Positions 1 to 5,524 of a stretch of 5,904 nt of DNA are shown in pieces. The notes under the pieces were generated by a model. It saw only the letters and a list, made by a program, of their open reading frames with translations, did not search any database and was not told the origin of the DNA. This DNA is from Spirochaetaceae bacterium (GTDB taxonomy: Bacteria > Spirochaetota > Spirochaetia > B11-G9), in NCBI GenBank assembly GCA_030600745.1, contig JAUVLL010000219.1, positions 1-5,904 of the forward strand, given 5' to 3'. Both the position numbers and the translations under genes were made by a program. Numbering within the stretch: position 1 is the first letter of the stretch; each line of letters begins with the position of its first letter.

Positions 1-112
1 TGATGCTTTGCACTTAGCTGTTGCTTTTGCTAATAAACTGGAAATTGTTACTGCAGATACTGCACTGGCAAAATCTGCTAAAAAACTTGGAATAAAAGTA
101 ATATCATTCTAA
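1..112 (+). CDS. PIN-domain protein, C-terminal end (VapC-like), partial
   Basis: This is the 3' end of a gene that begins before the window; reading starts at base 2 and gives 36 residues before the TAA stop at 110-112. The visible tail contains DALHLAVA and, further on, IVTADTALAK, followed by a final LGIKVISF. This is the usual ending of PIN-domain proteins: the Asp of DALH and the Asp of TAD occupy the positions of the last two metal-binding acids of the nuclease site, and the final segment forms the last beta strand. PIN proteins of this size class are mostly RNase toxins of type II toxin-antitoxin pairs (VapC), but the partner gene and the N-terminus lie outside the window, so toxin status is inferred. 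It has no evident functional link to the downstream genes, from which 336 bp separate it. No convincing terminator follows it. Confidence 0.75.
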   Translation, partial: DALHLAVAFANKLEIVTADTALAKSAKKLGIKVISF

Positions 113-127
113 AACATAAATATTTCT

Positions 128-138
128 AAAAGCTTTAC
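128..138 (+). repeat. Direct repeat AAAAGCTTTAC, copy 1
   Basis: An 11-bp exact match to positions 407-417. Both copies contain the palindromic core AAAGCTTT, and in both the terminal TTTAC forms the start of a -35-like hexamer (TTTACT at 134-139 here). A poor -10-like TATTAC lies at 156-161, the same 16-bp spacing as at the second copy. In AT-rich DNA an 11-bp match could be chance, and promoter activity of this copy is doubtful. Confidence 0.4.
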
Positions 139-285
139 TAACTCATGTGCGGGCGTATTACGATAAATATTAACTTTTCTTGATTAAGGTGCTAATTCAT
201 GCTTCAGTACTGACATATGGTAGATTTTATTGGTTTTCGGTCCTCTTTGAGCACTATTTCAAAAAAAATTTTGATAAAGATAAGA

Positions 286-364
286 GCTTTTTGCGCTGTA
301 TCACATTTTCTACTTAAAAAATACTTCTTCTCTAATATATTAACTTTAGACTGGCGCAAAAAGC
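286..364. repeat. Perfect 11-bp inverted repeat with 57-nt loop
   Basis: GCTTTTTGCGC at 286-296 is the exact reverse complement of GCGCAAAAAGC at 354-364. The arms enclose 57 nt, themselves containing the palindrome TAATATATTA at 333-342. In RNA the two inner positions could add G-U pairs, giving about 13 pairs. The loop is too long and there is no following U-tract, so a simple intrinsic terminator is unlikely. It could be an RNA stem if transcription starts upstream, paired protein-binding half sites, or a remnant of a small mobile repeat. The function is unknown. Confidence 0.5.
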
Positions 365-406
365 CAAAAACAAGTCGAATTCAGAGACATCGCAAATGCC
401 TCGATA

Positions 407-417
407 AAAAGCTTTAC
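407..417 (+). repeat. Direct repeat AAAAGCTTTAC, copy 2
   Basis: The second exact copy of the 11-bp sequence at 128-138. This copy overlaps the proposed -35 element TTTACA (413-418) of the promoter in front of the sensor operon, which makes it a candidate regulator contact or simply a shared promoter motif. Its AAAAAGCT (406-413) is also complementary to AGCTTTTT at 285-292, so it could compete with the right arm of the inverted repeat for pairing. The pairing idea is inference only. Confidence 0.4.
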
Positions 418-440
418 AATGACTGCATTCACCATATAGT
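413..440 (+). promoter_or_regulatory. Candidate sigma70 promoter of the sensor operon
   Basis: TTTACA at 413-418 (5 of 6 match to TTGACA) is followed after 16 bp by TATAGT at 435-440 (5 of 6 match to TATAAT). The expected transcription start, about seven bases beyond the -10, falls at 446-449, directly at the GTG start codon at 449. If used, this promoter would give a leaderless or nearly leaderless mRNA, consistent with the absence of a Shine-Dalgarno sequence before that gene. Seen motif, inferred function. Confidence 0.45.
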
Positions 441-448
441 ATTGATAT

Positions 449-1402
449 GTGAATAAAACCTTAAAATTTTTAGTCTTCTTTTTTGGCGCTGCATTCTTAG
501 TTTTTCTTTTTCTTTCAATCCGGTTGATGGTGCAATCACCATTCTTATCTAAGAAAGGTAGAGATACCGCAGAGGAAATGAAACTTCATTATGCATTTTT
601 TCTGCCTGCAGAAGATCATTCATTTTTTAGCAAGCTTAGAGATGGAGCTGTTGATGCTGCCGGATCTATGGACTGTGCAATTACTTTTCATCCTATTGAC
701 TCTGATCCATTGAGTTTTGAAATGGCTCGGTACTCAGGTTTTGATGGTTTCGGTTTATATCTTTACGAAAAAAACAAAAACAAACTTCAGTATCTATCTG
801 AGATTCTAAAAGAAGGTATTCCTGTTGTTCAGATAGAAAATGAGGTTATTCAGGGGTCGGGATCTTTTTTTATTGGAACAAATAATTTTGATGTAGGAAA
901 AGGAATTGGTAAACTAGCATTGGATACCGGGATAGATACTTTAAATATGACACTGGTATACAGTAAAAAAAACCCCGGTGTAATGTCCGATAGAAATCTG
1001 GTTGAAATGGGTATTAAATCAGTTATGGGAAACAAACTGTCAGGTTTGAAAACAGAAGAGACCAGTCTTAACTCACTGGATGCCGGTATGCTTGCGTATG
1101 ATCTGTTAAAAAATGATCCGTCAATAGATATTATTGTACTTACAGATCCAAATGATACTCTTGTGACGGTTCAGGCAATGATTGATATGAATCTTGTTGG
1201 AATGGTACAAATAATTGGCTTTGGAGAACATGAAACAATAAAAGCCTATATTGAAAAAGGAGTAATTCTGGGAAGTATTGTACGTAATCCCTACAGAATT
1301 GGGTATTCAACAGTTATGGCTTTAAAGGAAATAAGTCTAAATGGTTACACTTCGGCTTATGTAGATACTGGTATTACAATTTTGTCCAGGCAGAATCCAT
1401 GA
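449..1402 (+). CDS. Membrane-anchored periplasmic-binding-protein-like sugar sensor
   Basis: The 317-residue protein is probably a sugar-sensing accessory subunit for the kinase encoded next. Residues 5-27 form one hydrophobic segment after a short Lys-containing N-terminus, with no lipobox and no clear signal-peptidase site, so I infer a retained membrane anchor with the rest outside the cytoplasmic membrane. The body (about 46-313) resembles the Peripla_BP_4 / RbsB-XylF fold: HYAFFLP as first strand, FIGTNNFDVGKGIGKLA at 141-157, IIVLTDPNDT at 228-237, and IIGFGEHETIKAYIEKG at 255-271 as the usual C-lobe strand and helix. The start is GTG; an in-frame TGA at 443-445 excludes any earlier start, and the next Met (residue 27) would lose the anchor. 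No Shine-Dalgarno is visible. The stop overlaps the kinase start by 4 bp. XylF-type ligand residues are largely absent, so the ligand is unknown. A transporter-associated binding protein is less likely because no permease adjoins it and no cleavage site is seen. Confidence 0.8.
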   Translation: MNKTLKFLVFFFGAAFLVFLFLSIRLMVQSPFLSKKGRDTAEEMKLHYAFFLPAEDHSFFSKLRDGAVDAAGSMDCAITFHPIDSDPLSFEMARYSGFDGFGLYLYEKNKNKLQYLSEILKEGIPVVQIENEVIQGSGSFFIGTNNFDVGKGIGKLALDTGIDTLNMTLVYSKKNPGVMSDRNLVEMGIKSVMGNKLSGLKTEETSLNSLDAGMLAYDLLKNDPSIDIIVLTDPNDTLVTVQAMIDMNLVGMVQIIGFGEHETIKAYIEKGVILGSIVRNPYRIGYSTVMALKEISLNGYTSAYVDTGITILSRQNP

Positions 1403-2880
1403 AGAATTCACTTAAGGAAAGATTACTTATATATTTTTCTATAAGCATGATTATAATTGTTTTTCCCATGGGATTTGTTTTGATCAATTCTCTTAATCTG
1501 CAGGAAATTGCTGACAGGCGCTTTGAAGATGAACAGTTTCTACAGGAATTACAAACTCAACTTATAGATATACAAATACCCCTAAAGAGCTATCTAACCA
1601 GTTATTCTTCCTCATCACTAGCTAAATTACTATTTATAATAGAAACTCTGAATGAGTCTATTCCTTCAGATAGACCTGTTACTTCCAGTAATTCTGATCT
1701 AATTAAAAGAGAAATATATTTTCTTATGGATTCTTATTTAGTACAATTGAATCAAATTATTGAGCAAAAACGTGGTCGAAAAGTTCAACAGTACATAAAT
1801 AGCTATGAAAAACTTATTAATTTGTACGAGTATATCAGCAACAGAATTGATGATGTTAGCTTGTTTGGATTTCGTGTTCAGTTAGAGGAATACAGGTCTT
1901 TTTTGGAGCTGTTTCGAAGAATCCAGATATATGGTCTTCTTCAGATTTTGCTGGCAACTGCCTTTGCATTTTCTGTATTGATGCAAACAGTAAACAGTAT
2001 TGCAAATCCAATGTATCAGTTGTCTCTTCTTGCCGGGAAACTATCTGGTGGTTCTTTCGATATTCCTGATGTTCATTTTAACTCAGTTAATGAAGTTAAT
2101 CAGGTTGCTGAAGCTTTTAACGATATGAAACATAATATACATCACAATATTGAGGAGTTGAAGAAACAAAAAGAAATGGAGCAGCAGATCATGACAGAGA
2201 AGGTTCGGAATCTAAAAATGGAACAGCTGCTTAAAAAGATGGAATTGTATACTATGCAGGCTCAAATGAATCCGCATTTTCTGTTTAATACTATAAATAC
2301 AGGGGTTCAGCTGGCAATTGTAGAAGAAGCAGATAGGACAGCAGGATATATGGAAAATCTTGCAGCTCTTTTCCGTTATAACATTCGGGAAAAGCAGTTT
2401 TTTGTTTCCCTACGTCATGAACTGGAGGGTCTTAAGTCATACTATAATATTTTAAAAATCCGTTTTCCCAAAACACTTAATCTTTTATTGGATGTAGAAA
2501 ATGAGCTTCTGGATAGTTTTAATTGTCCTGCCATGGTAATCCAGCCTCTTGTTGAAAACTCTGTACTTCATGCATTTAAGCAAAAAGAGGGAATTGGAAC
2601 TATTATTGTCTCTGTCAGTTATAAAGACTCTGTACTGCTTATTTCTGTTTCAGATGATGGTATAGGGATTCCAGAAGAAACTATTAAGGAACTCTTAACT
2701 CCCCATACCCATGATTATAAGTTGAGTTCCCGTGTCATGGGGCTGGAGAATGTCATTCAGCGTTGTTATTTCTTTTATCCGGGTCAGAAAGATGTAATTG
2801 ACATAAAATCTGACCTGGATCAGGGAACTGAAATTTTAATTAAAATTCATACTGAGGTACAACCATGTATCAAGTTATGA
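1399..2880 (+). CDS. YesM/LytS-type sensor histidine kinase
   Basis: A 493-residue membrane kinase of the His_kinase (PF06580) type, which phosphorylates the response regulator encoded next. Hydrophobic segments at about 9-31 and 177-198 bracket an external region of about 145 residues that appears largely helical, with no recognisable dCache sensor fold. A HAMP-like segment follows (about 199-252, with NPMYQLSLLAGKLSGG), then a charged coiled coil (about 245-285). The phosphoacceptor is His293 in QMNPHFLFN (289-297). The ATPase domain shows the N box QPLVENSVLHAF (Asn387), DDGIGIP (419-425), and GLENVIQR with DQGTEI near the C-terminus. All catalytic motifs are intact. The ATG overlaps the previous stop as ATGA; only a weak AGG at 1388-1390 precedes it, so translational coupling is likely. 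The small helical external region beside an anchored binding protein suggests that ligand sensing is delegated to that partner, as known for clostridial XylFII-LytS (inference here). Confidence 0.93.
   Translation: MKNSLKERLLIYFSISMIIIVFPMGFVLINSLNLQEIADRRFEDEQFLQELQTQLIDIQIPLKSYLTSYSSSSLAKLLFIIETLNESIPSDRPVTSSNSDLIKREIYFLMDSYLVQLNQIIEQKRGRKVQQYINSYEKLINLYEYISNRIDDVSLFGFRVQLEEYRSFLELFRRIQIYGLLQILLATAFAFSVLMQTVNSIANPMYQLSLLAGKLSGGSFDIPDVHFNSVNEVNQVAEAFNDMKHNIHHNIEELKKQKEMEQQIMTEKVRNLKMEQLLKKMELYTMQAQMNPHFLFNTINTGVQLAIVEEADRTAGYMENLAALFRYNIREKQFFVSLRHELEGLKSYYNILKIRFPKTLNLLLDVENELLDSFNCPAMVIQPLVENSVLHAFKQKEGIGTIIVSVSYKDSVLLISVSDDGIGIPEETIKELLTPHTHDYKLSSRVMGLENVIQRCYFFYPGQKDVIDIKSDLDQGTEILIKIHTEVQPCIKL
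2854..2858 (+). promoter_or_regulatory. Ribosome binding site of the response regulator gene
   Basis: GAGGT lies within the 3' end of the kinase gene, six bases before the ATG at 2865. It supports this start, which yields a receiver domain beginning with the expected first beta strand (YQVMIVDDEE) and a 16-bp overlap with the kinase gene. Confidence 0.6.
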
Positions 2881-4367
2881 TAGTTGATGATGAAGAACCT
2901 GTTCTGGATAGTTTTGCTTATATACTTAAAAAGGATGTATCAGCTTTTGAGCTTTGCGGAAAAGCCCGTTCAGGAACCGAGGCTGTGAGCATGATTCAGA
3001 ACCTGGCGCCGGATCTTGTATTTATGGATATTCAAATGCCGGGGATTGATGGTATTGAAGCTATCCGGCAGATTCGACCTCAGTTTCCCAATACAGTTTT
3101 TATTCTGGCAACCGCATATGAACGATTTGATATTGCTCAAAAAGCCATTCCTCTCGGGGTATTCAGTTACCTGCTAAAACCAATCTCCAGAAAAACTTTC
3201 CTGGAAGAACTTAGAAAAGTTAAAAATCATCTTGATCAATTAAAAAATAAAGACCAGCGTGATCTTGATGATGTTCAGCTTCTGTATGAAACTAAAAAAG
3301 AGAAAAAAAATCATTTTCTTCGCAGCCTAATGTGGCGAGATCCTGATGATAATGAATGGAAGGGATTTCTGCAGCTTTTTCACATTAGCTGTGATCGCGG
3401 TTCTTTGTATCTTATTGAGTCTGTTGGAGATATTTCTGAAGATATGAAGATTACTCTCTACGAATCTGTTACGGAAAAAATTCAGTATAAATATAAATGT
3501 TTCGGTACATTTATTGCAGGAAGAATGCTAATGCTTTTCCCTGAAGAGCAGAGTTTGAATAACCTGGATTATCATCTTCAGAACATATTGAATAAACTAA
3601 GTCCCTATAGTTTTGTTCTTGGTCATGGTGGTGTGTATCCACTATCCAGTTTACACGCGTCTTTCTCTGAAGCCTTTCAGCCTTTTGCAATAGCAGAAAG
3701 AAAGGAGGAATCATATTCTGCGGAACGGGAAAGAATGCAGTCGATTTGCAATAATATGCTTAAGATAGATGATTCAGGAACACAGAATTTATTTGAAGAT
3801 TATTGGATCCAGGTATTCAATAGTTTTAGTTTTTCTGTTGCTCAGGGGAAAATGGTTGCACTTTTTACCCGGCTTCTGAGTAAGCTGGACAATCATGTTT
3901 TAACAGTTCTGGATCTCAATATGGATCCTGCAGAAGAAATTATGGTTCTAAAGTCTGTAGAGGAATGGCAGCAATGGTCATCCAATATTATTAAACGTCT
4001 TCAGGAAGTGAATAAGGTTAGTGATAAACAATCTTACCCCCGACCTCTGATTGCTGCTTTGTCCTACATCAGGGAGAATTATCAGAAACCCCTTCAGCTA
4101 TCTCTGATTGCAGATGAATATGGAATTACCGGAAGTTATCTTAGTCGCTTATTTAAAGAACATCTTGGTACAACTTTTATAGATTATATAAACCGGTTTC
4201 GGCTAAACAAAGCTGTCATTCTTCTTGAAACCAAGAAGTATTCAATAAAGGAGATTACATATATTGTCGGAGATCAGGATCCTAACTACTTTAGCAGGAT
4301 TTTCCGGCGCCATATGGGAATATCTCCTTCTGATCTTGAAAAAGAGGGTATTAAAAATGATAAATAA
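2865..4367 (+). CDS. YesN-type response regulator, AraC-family DNA-binding output
   Basis: A 500-residue cytoplasmic transcription regulator, partner of the preceding kinase. The receiver domain (about 2-120) has the acidic pair Asp8-Asp9, phosphoacceptor Asp55 in FMDIQMPG, Thr83 in LATAYE and Lys105 in LLKPIS, so it should be phosphorylatable. The central region (about 130-385) is typical of long YesN proteins and contains VLGHGGVYPLSSLHASFSEA (251-270), a pattern reminiscent of degenerate GGDEF/PucR-like linker domains; its role is unknown. The C-terminus (about 393-492) carries two AraC-type helix-turn-helices: LSLIADEYGITGSYLSRLFKE (412-432) and IKEITYIVGDQDPNYFSRIF (461-480), ending in GISPSD. 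The second motif has VGD where VGF is usual. Its target is most plausibly the promoter of the downstream sugar-binding protein, its own operon, or both. It overlaps the kinase gene by 16 bp and the lipoprotein gene by 11 bp. Confidence 0.93.
   Translation: MYQVMIVDDEEPVLDSFAYILKKDVSAFELCGKARSGTEAVSMIQNLAPDLVFMDIQMPGIDGIEAIRQIRPQFPNTVFILATAYERFDIAQKAIPLGVFSYLLKPISRKTFLEELRKVKNHLDQLKNKDQRDLDDVQLLYETKKEKKNHFLRSLMWRDPDDNEWKGFLQLFHISCDRGSLYLIESVGDISEDMKITLYESVTEKIQYKYKCFGTFIAGRMLMLFPEEQSLNNLDYHLQNILNKLSPYSFVLGHGGVYPLSSLHASFSEAFQPFAIAERKEESYSAERERMQSICNNMLKIDDSGTQNLFEDYWIQVFNSFSFSVAQGKMVALFTRLLSKLDNHVLTVLDLNMDPAEEIMVLKSVEEWQQWSSNIIKRLQEVNKVSDKQSYPRPLIAALSYIRENYQKPLQLSLIADEYGITGSYLSRLFKEHLGTTFIDYINRFRLNKAVILLETKKYSIKEITYIVGDQDPNYFSRIFRRHMGISPSDLEKEGIKNDK
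4344..4348 (+). promoter_or_regulatory. Ribosome binding site deciding the lipoprotein start
   Basis: GAGGG sits eight bases before the ATG at 4357. It favours that start over the far upstream in-frame TTG at 4264, which would add 31 residues ahead of an obvious lipoprotein signal peptide. Confidence 0.65.
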
Positions 4368-5388
4368 AAATCTACTGCTGCTTTTAATGATTATCCTTTT
4401 GTTGTTTTCCTGCAGTAAAACAGAACCGGAAAGATCCGGTATCCGTATTGGGTTTTCTGCAGCTTCCGATACTTTTCTTATAGAGCGATGGGATAGAGAT
4501 ATAAAGATTTTTATGGCAGCCGCCAGGGAGGAGGGTGCCGAGGTTATTTTTGCCAAATCACCCGGGAATGCCCTGGGACAGATTCCCCAGATACAGTATT
4601 TGTTGGAACAGAACATTGATGTACTGGTAGTTATTCCTCAGGATATGGAACTCCTTGCCGGTATTATAAAGAAGATTAGGGACAAAGGGATTCCTGTGCT
4701 TTCCTATGACAGGCCAATCATGGGTATTCCGATAAATGGCTATGTTTCTTTTGATAACAGAGAGGTAGGACGACTAATGGCTTCTGCGTTGACGTCAGAA
4801 GTGAAAACCGGAAAATATCTAATCATCAATGGATCTATAAGAGATAATAACAGTTATGAGGTTAATCGTGGAGTACACGAAATTTTGGATCCCTATATTG
4901 ATCGAAAAGAGATCAATATTGTGGAAGAGATCTGGCTGGATGAGTGGAGTTTTGATGAAGCTACGGAAAAAATTGGTGATGTCCTGGCCAGGACTCAGGA
5001 TATACAGGCAATTTCTGCTGCCAATGATATGATCGCCGAGGCTGCCATCCGCTTGCTTTCCGAGCGTCGTATGGCTGGAAAAGTTGCCGTTGTAGGTCAG
5101 GATGCGGATCTGCTTTCCTGTCAGAGAGTTGTGGAAGGTACGCAGCTTATGACAGTATACAAACCCATCCCCAGACTAGCAGAACGGGCAGCAAAACTTG
5201 CAGTACAAATGGCTCGTAAAGAACTCCCTGTACCTGATCAGTTTATTGATAATTACAGTGGGCAGGATCTTGCTTTTTTTGTGGAATCGCCAATTGCAGT
5301 TTTCAAGGAACATATGGATGAAACTATTATCAAAGATGGTTTTCATACAAAAGTTGATGTTTATCGAAACATCAGCTCACAAAATTAA
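4357..5388 (+). CDS. XylF-like sugar-binding lipoprotein
   Basis: A 343-residue lipid-anchored periplasmic sugar-binding protein of the XylF branch of Peripla_BP_4, most likely for D-xylose or a similar pyranose. The signal peptide MINKNLLLLLMIILLLFSC ends in a lipobox with Cys19. The mature part keeps, in order, motifs that line the sugar pocket of E. coli XylF: IERWDRD (43-49), SYDR (116-119), IRDNNS (161-166), Trp193 and Trp197, AAND (221-224), GQDAD (247-251) and TVYKP (266-270). The ending ETIIKDGFH (322-330) is also typical of the family. The start at 4357 is chosen for its Shine-Dalgarno and signal peptide; translation from 4264 would bury the signal inside the protein. The gene overlaps the regulator by 11 bp, so it is expressed with the sensory genes. 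It could be the transporter's binding protein, but a second binding protein with its own promoter follows, so a sensory role is plausible. I leave the gene symbol blank for that reason. Confidence 0.88.
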   Translation: MINKNLLLLLMIILLLFSCSKTEPERSGIRIGFSAASDTFLIERWDRDIKIFMAAAREEGAEVIFAKSPGNALGQIPQIQYLLEQNIDVLVVIPQDMELLAGIIKKIRDKGIPVLSYDRPIMGIPINGYVSFDNREVGRLMASALTSEVKTGKYLIINGSIRDNNSYEVNRGVHEILDPYIDRKEINIVEEIWLDEWSFDEATEKIGDVLARTQDIQAISAANDMIAEAAIRLLSERRMAGKVAVVGQDADLLSCQRVVEGTQLMTVYKPIPRLAERAAKLAVQMARKELPVPDQFIDNYSGQDLAFFVESPIAVFKEHMDETIIKDGFHTKVDVYRNISSQN

Positions 5389-5438
5389 TAACAAGATTGT
5401 GCTAGTAAAATCACTTACTACTGCTAACAAAGTCAATA

Positions 5439-5456
5439 ATGACCAGATCTTGTCAT
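5439..5456. promoter_or_regulatory. 18-bp near-perfect palindrome, candidate operator
   Basis: ATGACCAGATCTTGTCAT pairs in 8 of 9 symmetric positions; only the fourth base inward from the GAC arm (C5444 against T5451) fails. It lies between the lipoprotein and the ChvE-like gene, with its centre about 45 bp upstream of the TATAAT at 5490, that is near -54 relative to the expected transcription start. This is a suitable place for an activator acting on a promoter with a poor -35. The binding protein is unknown: the YesN-type regulator is the local candidate, although AraC proteins more often use direct repeats, and a symmetric site would equally suit a GntR or LacI dimer. Confidence 0.5.
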
Positions 5457-5486
5457 ATAAATCCTATATTAGAATTCAAAATCTCA

Positions 5487-5513
5487 TAATATAATTGTTT
5501 TAATATTATATTA
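5487..5513. repeat. AT-only 9-bp inverted repeat spanning the -10 and reaching the SD
   Basis: TAATATAAT at 5487-5495 is the exact reverse complement of ATTATATTA at 5505-5513, with a 9-base spacer. The left arm contains the whole -10 hexamer and the right arm ends on the first base of the Shine-Dalgarno. It could be a repressor site or, in read-through RNA from the upstream operon, a weak stem close to the ribosome binding site. Pure A/T composition makes chance occurrence quite possible. Confidence 0.35.
5490..5495 (+). promoter_or_regulatory. Candidate -10 of the ChvE-like gene promoter
   Basis: A perfect TATAAT lies 29 bp before the start codon. The -35 region at the right distance (ATTAGA at 5468-5473 or TTAGAA at 5469-5474) matches consensus at only three positions, so the promoter probably needs an activator. 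The expected transcription start is near 5502, giving a leader of about 23 nt. The AT-rich surroundings make a TATAAT easy to find by chance. Confidence 0.5.
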
Positions 5514-5518
5514 AGGAG
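5513..5518 (+). promoter_or_regulatory. Strong Shine-Dalgarno of the ChvE-like gene
   Basis: AAGGAG with six bases before the ATG at 5525. It is the strongest ribosome binding site in the window, clearly better than those of the sensory genes, as expected for an abundant periplasmic binding protein compared with low-copy regulators. Confidence 0.8.
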
Positions 5519-5524
5519 ATGGAA

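Larger units (their letters stand above)
113..448. other. AT-rich intergenic region without a convincing gene
   Basis: This 336-bp gap separates the PIN gene from the sensor operon. I see no convincing coding sequence, tRNA or rRNA. It holds an 11-bp perfect inverted repeat (286-296 with 354-364), two copies of AAAAGCTTTAC (128-138 and 407-417), a 10-bp AT palindrome TAATATATTA at 333-342, and a sigma70-like promoter motif at 413-440. A 79-codon open frame starting at 217 has no ribosome binding site and looks like chance. The gap is long enough for a regulated leader, but no known riboswitch class is recognisable by eye. Confidence 0.6.

Noticed and set aside
113..448. Integron attC site or CRISPR array in the gap behind the PIN-domain gene
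   Set aside because: I found no GTTRRRY/RYYYAAC core pair framing an imperfect inverted repeat and no regularly spaced repeats. A single 11-bp direct repeat and one inverted repeat do not make either structure.
217..456. A 79-codon open frame overlapping the start of the anchored sensor gene
   Set aside because: No Shine-Dalgarno before its ATG, no recognisable domain, odd Lys/Cys/His-rich composition, and it covers the inverted repeat and the promoter motif. A leader peptide cannot be fully excluded.
4264..4356. 31-residue upstream extension of the XylF-like lipoprotein from a TTG codon
   Set aside because: It lies within the second helix-turn-helix of the regulator gene, has no ribosome binding site, and would put the lipoprotein signal peptide inside the protein. 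The ATG at 4357 has GAGGG at the right distance.
4242..4616. Minus-strand open frame across the regulator/lipoprotein junction, and shorter minus-strand frames at 850-1035 and 3511-3714
   Set aside because: Each is antisense to a coding region with clear family motifs and itself shows no recognisable domain or ribosome binding site.
5391..5453. Possible terminator after the lipoprotein gene (ACAAGAT at 5391-5397 with ATCTTGT at 5447-5453; TAGTAA at 5403-5408 with TTACTA at 5415-5420)
   Set aside because: The first stem is 7 bp with a 49-nt loop, the second is 6 bp and almost all A/T, and neither is followed by a T-run. Read-through into the ChvE-like gene remains possible.
5198..5494. Open frame overlapping the end of the lipoprotein gene and the following gap
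   Set aside because: Shadow frame of a well-supported gene with no family features. Its tail only exists because the gap is AT-rich.
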